64,000 nucleotides of DNA, taken from positions 4,682,501 through 4,746,500 of the forward strand of contig JAVHJL010000002.1 in NCBI GenBank assembly GCA_036971715.1, written 5' to 3'. Positions within the stretch are counted from its first letter, which is position 1, and each line of letters begins with the position of its first letter. The notes under the pieces were generated by a model, which was not told the origin of the DNA, made no database searches, and saw only the letters and a list, made by a program, of their open reading frames with translations. The DNA is from Arthrobotrys musiformis. Lineage: Eukaryota; Ascomycota; Orbiliomycetes; Orbiliales; Orbiliaceae. This document shows, one piece after another, positions 35,085 through 45,664 of this stretch. A program made the position numbers and the translations under genes.

Positions 35085-37457
35085 TCATTTCTTCGAAAAC
35101 AGACCCTTCAAGCCCTTCGACTTTTTCTTCTCGCCACCAGACGACTTGAAAGTATCAAAGATGCTGCTGCGGCCGCCGACACTGGCACTACCGGTGAAAG
35201 GGCGAGCAACCGAATTCTTACCGACAGTGGTGTTACTAATCTGGGTGTCGGTGCGATAAAGGGCAGCATTGGCCGTGGCAGGTGGTGGTGGTGGCGGCGG
35301 CGGCGGGACCGGAGCGTAACCATAAGATTGCAAACGGCGGGAATCCGAGTTGAGAAGGTTGGCCGGGTCGACAGGGTACTGGGGACGGGGCTGGACCAAC
35401 TCAGGGTTCGAATCCGAGACAATCTCGGGAGAAGCCGTGTATCCGTATCCAGGAGCTTCGAAGGTGTGCTTGCTTGAAGGGATGGTCAGGGGAGGGAGAC
35501 GGTGCTCGTTAGGGAGAGTGAGCGGGAGACGATGTTCGCCACCGATGCCCCCGAAAGCAGGTGGAGTGACCGGCGAAGGAGGCGATACAGTAGAAGCACC
35601 TGACTCGAGATCCATGTTGCTTTCAAAGTTGAACTGGTTTTGGTCAATCATATCCGGCATGTCCATATCCGAGGCGTTTTGGTAAGACGACGACGAGATA
35701 GGATTGGGAGCAGTCTTGGGGCGGTATGGGATACCGAGGAGGCCGCAGACACGTTCGGTATTGGAACGGGTGGGCCAGGCGAGCTGGCTGACGGCAGCTT
35801 TGGCGCCAACCGGAGGGGAATGATCAGACCATCCGGCAACCATGGTCGTCTCTGGGCCAACGGGGGCTCTAAACTCCTCAACCGCAGAGGTGACGTTGCC
35901 CCATCCCTTGGTGATGTCACCATTCCACTCCTTCTTGAGCCTGTCCGCACATTCTCTACAAACACGAAGGGCACAGTGGGCACAGTATTGCATTCCATCA
36001 ACGGCAACACGTCGACATGTAGTACACGGGACGGGGTGGTGATAGTTTTTGAAGGGCATCATGACCTGGTGCCTGGTGTTGCATTCAAGTTGGCTTGGCG
36101 TGAAAGTGATAGCCAGGTGCTTGGGGCCGGGGACCGGGGGGATGTTGGGACGCATAGATGATGAGTTGGACGAAGGCATGGTGTTAGCACGTCTGTTTTC
36201 CGGCAGAGATGGGAGCATATTTTGTGAATTCCGAAAGCTACTGGACCGGGAGAGGCTCGGGGGAGGTAGAAACCGAGGAGGAGGAAGTTTTTGGCCGGCA
36301 CTGTTAGGACGATATTGGTGGGGGTATCCAGAGAGAGGAGGGGGGCCGCGACGAGGGCCGTTGGGGGGTTGTAAGTGATGACGATGATTTGGAGGAGGAT
36401 AACGAGGAGGAAGATAGTTATTGTTGGAAGGGACAGGATAAGAGGTATGCGGTGGTGGTGGGTAAGGTGGGCGGAACCTGTTATTTGTAGGAGGATGCGG
36501 TGGTGGTGGTGGGCCTCCTTGGTAGTAACTACGAGATCCCCTTTCAGACTGTGGTTGTTGGGGATACACCACGGAACTCTGCATGGAAGCCGATTCCGAA
36601 GGAGTTGGAGAGTGTGTGAACCGGGTATTGATACTAGGGTCCCTGTCCGTCCACTCTTGGGGCAACGTAGAGGTGCTTGGGTTATCACGCAAGGGTGGGG
36701 GTGGCGGCCTGCGGTTGGCGGTATTTATAGCACTGGTGGCCGTGGTACTACCAGATCCAGGAGGAGCAGCAGTACCGACGGACCCTGGCATGCTCATCCC
36801 TGTGACGGTCATGCTCGATGGCCTGGAATCAAATTCCGATCCGATCGCAGACGTTCCCGAGAGCCTCCTGGGGCGGCCGGTGTTGGGCATATAAAACCCG
36901 TCGTCCGGCATGGTGGACGTTGACAGCCGTTGGCCGTTTAGCTGCATCTGCGGGCCCTGGCCGTTCGTGACCGGGGGAGGTCCATTTTTCCTGAAAGAGC
37001 TAACGGCAGACATGGCGTCCACGGACGACGGAGCGGTGGAACGTGCAGGTTGAGCATCGGACGGGTGCGTTAGGCCGGAAACCTGCGAGACAGGCGTCGA
37101 AAAGCCGTCGTCGACAATCCCTCCATTCCCTCCATTATTTCCTCCATTGTTCCCTCCATTCACACCGTTCACGCCATTCACGCCATTCGTACCACCACCG
37201 TTCGTCAAAACAGGACCAACAAATCGACTACCCCCGTTGTTGGCAACAGTTGGATTCAGAGGATCCCGTCTCGGCAAATGAGTCGGGCCAACAAAGCTGG
37301 AAGATTTGGTGTTTTGTCGCAAGGGAGGGACATTTTGGATAGGAGGCGGCGGTCCAGGTATGGCGGGAACCTCAGGCGGCAGCGTGGCAGATCTCAGCGG
37401 CCTCTTTAACTTGGTGGACGTGGTACTGCTGGTGGATCGTTTTCGAAACAGGCCCAT
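35085..37457 (-). CDS. Large proline-rich protein with Cys-rich zinc-binding-like core
   Basis: An intronless frame of 790 aa. Both ends are short and basic: MGLFRKRS at the start and KGLKGLFSKK at the end. The Gly at position 2 allows N-myristoylation in principle, but this is uncertain. Between them, residues 1-440 are Pro/Ser/Asn-rich and disordered, with an Asn-Gly repeat (GVNGVNGVNGGNNGGNNGG) near residue 95 and many Pro runs. A compact Cys/His region at about 457-505 has three CxxC pairs (CTTC, CAHC, CREC) preceded by CNTRH and NYHHPVPC. It resembles a C1/RING-like zinc fold. A segment SQLAWPTRSNTERVCGLLGI follows. Proteins of this architecture in filamentous fungi are mostly unnamed. 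Pro-rich stretches suggest SH3 or WW partners and a scaffold role, which is inference only. Confidence 0.75.
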   Translation of the reverse strand: MGLFRKRSTSSTTSTKLKRPLRSATLPPEVPAIPGPPPPIQNVPPLRQNTKSSSFVGPTHLPRRDPLNPTVANNGGSRFVGPVLTNGGGTNGVNGVNGVNGGNNGGNNGGNGGIVDDGFSTPVSQVSGLTHPSDAQPARSTAPSSVDAMSAVSSFRKNGPPPVTNGQGPQMQLNGQRLSTSTMPDDGFYMPNTGRPRRLSGTSAIGSEFDSRPSSMTVTGMSMPGSVGTAAPPGSGSTTATSAINTANRRPPPPPLRDNPSTSTLPQEWTDRDPSINTRFTHSPTPSESASMQSSVVYPQQPQSERGSRSYYQGGPPPPPHPPTNNRFRPPYPPPPHTSYPVPSNNNYLPPRYPPPNHRHHLQPPNGPRRGPPPLSGYPHQYRPNSAGQKLPPPRFLPPPSLSRSSSFRNSQNMLPSLPENRRANTMPSSNSSSMRPNIPPVPGPKHLAITFTPSQLECNTRHQVMMPFKNYHHPVPCTTCRRVAVDGMQYCAHCALRVCRECADRLKKEWNGDITKGWGNVTSAVEEFRAPVGPETTMVAGWSDHSPPVGAKAAVSQLAWPTRSNTERVCGLLGIPYRPKTAPNPISSSSYQNASDMDMPDMIDQNQFNFESNMDLESGASTVSPPSPVTPPAFGGIGGEHRLPLTLPNEHRLPPLTIPSSKHTFEAPGYGYTASPEIVSDSNPELVQPRPQYPVDPANLLNSDSRRLQSYGYAPVPPPPPPPPPATANAALYRTDTQISNTTVGKNSVARPFTGSASVGGRSSIFDTFKSSGGEKKKSKGLKGLFSKK

Positions 37458-37854
37458 CTTTTGTCTCCTTTGTGTCCGGTCCAGACTAACACGACAAAGA
37501 AGAGATCGACAAAGCCCTCAACGGCCGGGACGCACGAGGCAGAGGACGACGACGGGATGGCACGGGATGGCACATGTATTTTCAGGCCGGGTACCCAATT
37601 CGATCGCGAGAAAAAAAGAGAACCCAGAAAACGTTTTTTGCGCAAACAAAAAAAAGCCTACAGTGGTTCGGAAGCCGATCCGAGGAATAGTTACGGGTCA
37701 AAAACGGTATGTAGTGTAATGCAATGTAATTTTAAAGGGGAATCGCAATTGAATTGGATTCAAAGAAGAGCAGCTGGTGCAGCAATCAAGCAAGCGAAAC
37801 GAGACGACGCAATTGCAAGGCCACGGCGGCCAAGACAAGGCGAGGGCAGACCAA

Positions 37855-37875
37855 CAGCAGCAGCAGCAGCAGCAG
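37855..37875. repeat. CAG trinucleotide repeat (7 units)
   Basis: Seven uninterrupted CAG units in non-coding sequence about 400 bp upstream of the proline-rich protein gene. Confidence 0.8.
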
Positions 37876-39710
37876 GAGTCGCAAGGAGGTCGGAGAGAAG
37901 TGGGAACGTGTTCTTTGTCTGGAGAGAGATGCGAGGATTAATAATTATTAATTAGATCAGCTTCACGTCCACCACGAGCTTCACCATCGCTCCCATGCAT
38001 CATGTAGTTAGGATCAGACAGTCATGGCTTCCACACATGGCTTATGCAGATGAGAGAGGGAACGCCACGAGGCTTGGTGTACGCCAGGCGAGGGAGAGGG
38101 AGATAAAGAGATGGAACTTACCGACCGAAATAAAATCCGACCGACCAAAAGTGACCGATTGATTGATTGATCGAACTGGCAGACTGGCTGGATGGTATTG
38201 ATGTCAGCGGGAGTCCTGTGAAGCTTCAAAAAATAAAAATAAAAATAAAGATAATGTCCAATTGGCCGTGGAGCAATGCAATCGCAGCGATGTGAATAAT
38301 TGCCGGGGCTGTCCGAAAGAAAAACGATGACAGCGACGCGCACACAGGAACGGAACACGGGCACACACCACTACCGGCTGACCGACCGATAATACAATAT
38401 CAGTAACAGACGACAGCCAGCCAGCCAGCCACCGGCACGGGCAGAGAGAAGAATGATGGCGAGAGGTGGACGTGGGGACAATCGAGGAGGTTGAAGAAGA
38501 TACAGATAGATTATTGATAGCTTTCTCCAGCCAGACGGAAGAGAAGAGGGAAAGAAGAAGAGCTGGGACGATGGGCCGTCGATTGACGATGGCAGTGGCA
38601 AACCCGCAAACAATGCTGCCAAAGCTGGCCCAGACTCACCGGTAATATTAATACACTAAACTACAATACTATGCTCTGGTGTAGTATATCAGACAGTATC
38701 GTATGTGTATAAGGGAGTATAAAGAAGGGCGGAGATAGCACGATGCAGCAGTCGACGTCGAGGGTGCTTACTCAACGGATGTGGCTAGTATGAAGGAGTG
38801 AGAGATAGCAGATAGCGAACGAGGGAGAACGAGCGAGCGACCGGGCCAAGTCGATGGATTAATCCCGTCCCATTGAATTCGAACGAAAGGAATAGATGCA
38901 GGAGAGCACTCAAAGAGGAAGAGAAGGAGAAGGAAGAGGAAGGGAATAAAGGGCGGGCTGGCCGCATGTAACGTCGTCGTCGATATCCAATATTAAAATA
39001 AACATCCACCGCCGTGCGGTTACCTCCAGCCCGCACGCTAGTCCCACACCAGCTAGTATCCCCTATACCCCGATGATGTCAATATCAATATCCTGTGGGC
39101 ATACTAAGCAAGTGTGTATGTATGTGCGATGGAGGTTATAACGTTGGAGGTTGGTGATAGTACAGCATGCACAGCAGAACACTCCTTACACAAGACGAGC
39201 ACTTACTCACCCTATAACAATAAAAGAAAAACGGCTTTGGCAGAAATTAAAAATCGACAAAATTTAAAAATTGGAAAAATTGGAAAAGATAAAATAAAAT
39301 AAAATGAGAACCGGACGATGGGCCCAGAAAAAGGAATACGAGGGAGGAAAAAGAAAAGAACCCTGGTTGGTGCAAATGTCTGAGGTGATGTTGGCTACCA
39401 GCCAATTTGGGTCCCGTCGCGATTCGTCAGCCGATTCGAAGTCAATCCGACGCCACCGACAAACACTTCTCCTACCAGCAGATACTCTATCATATACACT
39501 AGATCACTATCATGGCAATGGTTATAGTAGACGGTAGATGGCAGTTGCATCGTGGACGCCACGAGAAAGGAGACCCCTTATTGCAGACTGCAGATTGCCG
39601 TCGTACTATCACCGTTCCCCTCGCACAGCATGGCTAAATGCCAACCAATACCATTTCTCGGCACACATCATCCTACCACCCATAACTATAACTATAACTA
39701 CTTACTTACC

Positions 39711-39728
39711 TAGGTACTTAAGTACCTA
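39711..39728. repeat. 18-bp perfect palindrome TAGGTACTTAAGTACCTA
   Basis: The sequence equals its own reverse complement. It is preceded by an ACTATA tandem and followed by further TAGGTACC motifs up to about 39755. Confidence 0.7.
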
Positions 39729-40998
39729 TTGAACTAGGTACCAGTAGAGGTACCACTATAAAGGTATGTACGGTGCTAATCTGCGGCCTTTTCAGGTATT
39801 CTCAGCTTCATATGTATGATATGCGAGAAAACCTGCTTTTTTCCCTACTTTCATATTTCAGACCCAGGAACCTGTGGAAAGGAATATTATTTATAGAAAA
39901 AGGACCCCAGGTATGCATACGTATATGTCCCATGTCCATGCTAGCTCGCTCATGCCGTGCATTCATCGCACTGGCATGACAGGAGAACATTCAAAGACTG
40001 TGCATGTGGGGGTCCCCTCCAAATTACATGCCCTTATCTTATCGGACCCTCATTTCACCTGAAATTGTACTCTATCGCACCCGCCAAGTTTATATATGTT
40101 TACATGTATACGCATATATATCTGATAGTGTAGAGTTATTTGGTCGAAAACCCGGCAATTATCTCGGAAACCCACCCATGTCCAATCGACCTCCGTTTCA
40201 CAACCCCGGCCCGACACGCACAAAACAGCATGTTTGCCCGAATCGACCAGCTTTTTGACGTGCACTCAAGTTCTGCAACGTCTGTTTGTGCATTTCTGGC
40301 AGCCCGGAACTAATTAATGTCGCAAAGTCTTCGAACTTCTGGAATTTACGGCCGTTTCTAGATATGCAGGCTCTGGATCTAGATTCGCCCTGGCAAAAAG
40401 TGCAACATCGTCAACACTCTTCTCCATCTTTCGTAATTTTACACCCCTTTGCACCATTCCTCCAGTATCACCTATAATTATAAAGGCTTTAACTCCACGA
40501 CGTTGATAATATGCTACACAATACACTTTGATACCGCATCATTTGTATACTATATTCCCAGACAACTCGGTCCGTATGTAAACTTCGTGTTGTCTGGTTA
40601 CTACGAGACCAGTCCGTATATAATGTAATTACAACCCGTGCTGTGGAATATAATATATAATAGTAGTTGTATTTGGAGATGCTACTATTCGTGCTTAAAA
40701 TACAACATGTTCAACACTCCTGTCCCATTCTCTCTAGCCTAGTTTGTAATTACGACTTATTGGTGATAGAAGAGTCATACATTCCCCGGCGCGAGAACAC
40801 GTGAGCGCGTCCTGCACCTGCACGCCTGAATCACCAAACACAATGCTCCGAGCAACAACGGAGAACCCGCTTTCTCGGTCATATACATTATACAAACGGG
40901 GTTTATATATAATAGCGAGTCAATCCATAGCTCAGAGCTAGCTAGGTAGTTTCAAATTATCAATATACTCCCATACAGATCATTTTCCCCCGCAAAAA

Positions 40999-42412
40999 AT
41001 GTCCCTGGAAACCCTCTCCCCCGAACTGCTCTTCTCGATCTTTGCCCACCTCGACCATGCCTCCCTCTTCAACCTCCTCCTGGTCTCCAAACACGTCCAC
41101 CCGATCGCACACGAAGAGCTCTGGTCATCCCTCGGATTCACAGGGAACCCAAAAAGTAAAGACGCCGGATGTCGGTTTTTGAGGCCCCAATCATGCGTGA
41201 GGATAATGTCCATGCACTACGCCTCCTCCTCCCCGAATCTGGGGTATCGACATACCAAAACTCTGGGGATCCGAGCTAAACCCGTGCTCGGGGATAAAGA
41301 TCTGGCGGAGATGCTGGTGGCAGTAATGAATTACGGTGGACTGCAGCCCAGGCGGTTGGTACTCGACCTGCAGCTCGGTACGATCACGCCGTCCATCATA
41401 TATAATACTTGATACATATATAAGATCGTAATAACGGGCTAACGATAGTTTATATATGATAGAGGAGAGAATAACGCACAGCCGCGAGTACAGAGTCAAT
41501 CCCACCATCGACTTCACCCGCGACCTCTGGCCCTCGATCAATGCATACTCAACCTCCTCCCTCTCCCTCTCCCTCTCAGGCAGCCTGCGCGTCATCGGCG
41601 ACTTCCTCCGAGCGTTCGCTCCAAACACCGGCGATAAAGTAACTTCCCTAACCCTCACCGTCGCCGGGGAGGATTACTTTGAAGACCCGAATGACATGGT
41701 AGATGCACTGACAGCAGTCTTCTCCCAAACCACAAATTTGAAACATCTAACCCTTACCTTCACGACGCATCCGTACTACCACGATGAGGAAGATGGATAC
41801 GAACAAGACGAAATTATCTGGCCGATATCAAGATGCGCACGATCCCTAGCTCTCCTCCAGCGTAAATTTTCAGCCCTCACAAAACTCCAATCGCTAGAAA
41901 TAACCGGCCTCTGCATCCACCCATCATTCTTCCTCCAACCCCCAAAATCACTAACATCCCTCCGCCTAAACTGCATCACAACCCCGCTCTGGTGGATCAA
42001 ATTCGCAAGTTTCAATTTCGACACCAACCTGAAGAACCTAACCTTCGAATACCAACCCGGCGAAACCTACTGGCGTGATATACCCGCAGAAATGAACCAC
42101 GGCATCACCATCCCCCAAAAATACAAACCCTTCAAAACGGACTTCATAATTCCCCCCATCCCATCCCTGACTCTAACAACCTTCAAAGGCCGCGCACCAC
42201 CCTTCGGTCCATCCAACCTGCTCGAATCCATCGCCAACACCACCAACACAGACTTCGAATTCAAACAAGACTGGTCGGACGAAACACCCCCCGAAATCGC
42301 TAAATGCCTACAACTCATCCGAAACAGCGTGGCTAGTGAGCTAGCGAGGATGAAGAAGACAATAATTTTTCCGACAGGGAGTGCGCCGATATGGTGGCGA
42401 CCGGGCTTGTGA
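40999..42412 (+). CDS. F-box protein with leucine-rich C-terminal region (divergent)
   Basis: Exons 40999-41377 and 41463-42412 give 442 aa. The F-box is at the N-terminus (LSPELLFSIFAHLDHAS, then LLVSKHVHPIA). The 85-nt intron has a GTACGA donor and a GGCTAAC branch at about 41438-41443; the acceptor at 41462 is the only in-phase one. Exon 2 contains repeated Leu-rich strands (LTSLTLTVAG, LKHLTLTFTT, LQSLEITGL, SLTSLRLNC, LKNLTFEYQP), an irregular LRR pattern typical of fungal F-box proteins that recognise substrates. It lacks the YEIWIE and TVxQL blocks of the paralogue family, so it belongs to a different F-box class. A TATA-rich segment (TTATATATAATA) sits about 95 nt upstream of the ATG. 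Confidence 0.75.
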
Positions 42413-42784
42413 GCAAGTTGAAGGATGATATGATTGTGGCGGGATATTCTAATAACCGGGACTGGAGTGAGGTTTAATTTCTTTCTCCTTTTTTTTTTTT
42501 CGTTATAGATATTAGATTATTTAGGAGCACTGATTTCTCCGATTTTATTGAAATATAAAAGATGGTTTATGAATGTCGGGTTTATACTGGTATACATACC
42601 GCCTCAGCTCGGGCCTATTACCCTAATATAATACTCGATGACTCACGACGTCGGTTGAAAATATATCCATTCCAGCCCCCGTAGATAACTATATAGCTAT
42701 CCTCGAGACTATTTCTAAACATATACACTAATCTCAAAAGATACCCCAACATAATTTCAAACCCAAAAACCCAAGATACCCACC
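42413..42784. other. Intergenic region between two co-oriented F-box genes
   Basis: A 372-nt spacer with a T-run near 42490. It should hold the 3' end of one gene and the promoter of the next; nothing more is seen. Confidence 0.5.
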
Positions 42785-43480
42785 ATGCCAAAATCAAAAC
42801 CCACAATAACAACCCTCCCCACAGAACTCCAATACCAAATCCTCTCCCACCTCCACCCCTGGCACCTCCCCCCCCTCCAAACCGTCTGCAAACTCTGGAA
42901 ATCCCTCATCGAATCCTCAACCACGCAGCACACCACCCTCCTATCCCCCCAAATCCCCTCCCACTGGCTCCTCTCCCACAACTCCACAATCCGCAACTGC
43001 ACCCACCCGCAAGACGGCGACCACCTAATCCTCGTCCGCAGATTCACAAAGAATCCTCAGGTATCCCCCAACGCCGCGATAATAATCCAACCCCCCGACA
43101 AAATCTGGCTCTGTACCTGCATCACTGGTTCAAAATCCGCATACACGTCATACACCCTCCCCGCGGGGATACTATCCCAACCCGCATTCATAACCACCAA
43201 AACCCTAACAATAAACTACAAAATCTACAGCATCTACTCCCACAGATACTTCGTTACGACGTTAGTAATCCCCTCAACGCGGGGTGGGGTGAGTATTGGA
43301 GAATTCATGGAGAGGTTTTGGGGGAAGATGGTGGAGGAGACGGAGGTGGCTACGTCGGGGTTGGAGGTGATGTACCGCATTAGGTTTTCTGCGAATGTTG
43401 AGGGGGGAGGGGTGGTGGTATCGGTGGGGTTGTGGTCGGATTATGAGAGTTTGAGGATGGCGCTTGGTTTGCCAAGGTAG
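42785..43480 (+). CDS. F-box protein with conserved C-terminal domain (paralogue 7, intronless)
   Basis: A single frame of 231 aa starting in a good context (CCCACCATGCC). The F-box (TTLPTELQYQILSHLHPW, then LQTVCKLWKSLI) is closest to paralogues 3 and 4, and HWLLSHN follows as in those. The next blocks are shorter: PDKIWLCTCITG stands for the YEIWIE block. GVSIGEFMERFWGKMVEET, then YRIRFSAN, stands for the TVRQL block. Thus it is a compact, intron-less and inverted member located 17 kb from the main array. An origin by retroposition or by intron loss is possible but cannot be told apart here. Codon use is strongly C-rich in the first two thirds and G-rich at the end. Confidence 0.72.
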   Translation: MPKSKPTITTLPTELQYQILSHLHPWHLPPLQTVCKLWKSLIESSTTQHTTLLSPQIPSHWLLSHNSTIRNCTHPQDGDHLILVRRFTKNPQVSPNAAIIIQPPDKIWLCTCITGSKSAYTSYTLPAGILSQPAFITTKTLTINYKIYSIYSHRYFVTTLVIPSTRGGVSIGEFMERFWGKMVEETEVATSGLEVMYRIRFSANVEGGGVVVSVGLWSDYESLRMALGLPR

Positions 43481-45226
43481 ATGTTGGCAACACGGTTTAT
43501 GTTGCGGGTTGTGTTGGAATTTATGATATGTAAAATGCTCTTGGAATATACATGGGAGACGTCATACCTCGTAGGCCTTACTTGGTAAATAAAATATGTT
43601 ATACCGTATTTCCATCGCCCCGAAAGGCTCATTCGTGCATATGATAGTCCGCACGAATGCTCCTCCGCCCCAACACGGAACCTTCCCGCTGGAGTCGCCA
43701 ATCGGATCTTCTAGAATATATATATTCCTTTAACTATTTTAAATTACAATCGATGTTATGGTGCAAGGTGACTTTGTTGTATCCTTGTAGCGGGATGAGA
43801 CGGGGAGTTGGGAGTTACGAGACTGAGTTGGGAGTTGGAGGTTATTCTTGTAGACCGATTTTTGCTGCGGATCTGATGGCGTGGGAAGGTTCTCCCTGCT
43901 ATTTTTTCTTTCTTTTTTCTTTTTCTTTCTTTCTTTCTTTTTGGAGGGAGGGGTATGCTTCGCCGTCTCTCGTGTAATAAGTTGTGGGTTACTATGTATC
44001 TGCGCAGATGGGCTACACTGATGATGGGTTACTGGCTAGGATTGGATCGGAGTGTTACCCCTCGACCACCTCAGGTTTACGAGACAAGTATCATGCTCTG
44101 TGGTGCATAATTCGATAAACCAAAATACATCAAGTGATGATACTATCCAGAACCCCATGCGCCGGCAAGGGTGTACACCTAGGGAGCATATGCACTGGCA
44201 CGGAGCAGAAGGCTGGAGACTGGTTCCGAAAGCTTAAGCTCAACTACCGTGTCCAGCAGCTCACGCGCGGCTCGAGCACCTAGCTGAGCATCCGCCTTGG
44301 TATCTATTTACCGATCATGTTTACCACGGTATACTAAAGGCGGCTAGGGTCCATGCCACGAGTCTAAATGGGAGCCTGTGTCATTCTATACTAAAATCGC
44401 TGGCTTTCCGGCTACGGTACGTAGCTTTCGATCTCCCAGTCCGGGGGGTCGTAGATGCATTACAGCCTGTATTCAAGACGCCAGTGGGGCCCTGGGGGGG
44501 TAAAGGGATTATAGGCCAGGATTCGAATACTGACAGAAACTGAATGGGCTAAAATACTAGTTATCATAGTTGGGGATATGGCTAGGAAGTTGGATTGTGT
44601 AAGTGGGCCTAGAACAATATCTTTCGGCTGGAAATGAGGTGAATGATTAAGCTAGTTGGTAACACACCATTTATTGTACACACATGGGACGGCTAGGTAT
44701 GGATCTCGTGTATCCTATTAGCAGGAGTTGTAAATAAGCCTAAGCAAGCGCTCTATGGTGATTTAGCCACATATTTGCGATCTGTGTCTTAGTACGATCG
44801 ACTGCTCCGGTACCTTTAAGCTCTATTTGTGGCCAGCTAGTTTGGAAGTTGCGAGACTTTAGTGTCACAATGAGCGAGGCACGGGCCATGCAAAAAGAAA
44901 AGGCTTTAGGATATATGTATCTTAATTAATATTATTGGCTTTCTCCTTTGGTATACAGTAACTAAGCCGCTGTGAATATAGTTCACTGCTTCAATAGATG
45001 GATATAAAAAGAAAAATAGAAAAGTAAAAGAGAGCTGGGGATGAAAAAAAGTTCGTAACTACAAGCAGGTCTCAATAAATCGTGCAAATCGTTCAGCCTT
45101 CCCGTAGACAAAATTGCAACTTCCAACTCCAACGGCATATGCAACACCACCAATCATTATTATTCGAATTCGAAAATAGAACGCTTCTCCTTCTCTCTGA
45201 AATCGCAAAGCCTAAAATAAAATAAA
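43481..45226. other. Intergenic region, 1.7 kb
   Basis: It contains a pyrimidine tract of TTTC units at about 43905-43940. No coding exon, RNA gene or mobile element is recognised. Confidence 0.45.
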
Positions 45227-45664
45227 TCAAGCGGCGGTCGGGAAGTCGAAGCAAATAGGGGGCTGCAGGAAGCCAGCCGTAGTGGCAGTAGCGGTGGCAT
45301 CCGGTTTCCTCGACTTGTTAATAGTTTTCGTGACGACCTTCAAGGAACAGCCATTGCATGGGACGTCGCGGGGGACAGCTACCATCTCGGTATATACCGT
45401 GGTAGTATATCTGACACCGCGTGGCGGATAGCTAGTGGTGACGGTGTAGGTTGTCGTGCATTTCTTTGTGGGTTTGTAATTGTACGGCTTTGCGACAACT
45501 TTGGTGGGCTGCGGGACCGCAAGGACGGAGCTGGGTCTGGAGTTAGCATATATGTTTGGAGGGATTTATTGGTATGAGAACCCATATTTTTTTCGGATGG
45601 GTGGCCGATATCATGCTTACCTGACGAGGCTAAGGGTGATTGCGAGGGTGGTGAAGAACTGCAT
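45227..45664 (-). CDS. Secreted four-cysteine protein, tandem copy 1
   Basis: A two-exon gene: 45664-45621 and 45530-45227, giving 115 aa. Exon 1 has just 14 codons plus two bases (MQFFTTLAITLSLV). The phase-2 intron (GTAAGC donor, TGCTAACTC branch, CAG acceptor) interrupts the signal peptide, which is completed as SSVLAVP. The mature chain has four cysteines, in KKCTTTYT, VPCNGCSLK and PPICFDF. It is Thr- and Val-rich, with a TVTTSYPP block, a YTTTVYT block and a PDATATATT block suited to O-glycosylation. The gene at 47308-47756 has the same exon lengths at its 5' end, intron phase and sequence blocks. No known family recognised; a cell-surface or secreted effector-like role is inference. 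A TATATAAAG box lies 163-171 nt upstream. Confidence 0.78.

Larger units (their letters stand above)
37458..40998. other. Long intergenic region, 3.5 kb
   Basis: The longest spacer in the window, lying between two divergent genes. It has several simple repeats: CAG at 37855-37875, GATT at about 38156, and CCAG at about 38415. The palindrome at 39711-39728 is also here. The purine/pyrimidine-rich first kilobase probably forms a long promoter/5' UTR of the proline-rich protein. No coding exon is recognised. Confidence 0.5.

Noticed and set aside
35640..36161. 173-codon plus-strand frame
   Set aside because: Antisense to the Pro-rich protein's Cys region; Gly/Arg-rich translation arises from the complement of Pro codons.
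43905..43940. TTTC-rich tract as a possible retroelement tail
   Set aside because: No flanking element, target duplication or coding remnant is visible; treated as simple sequence.
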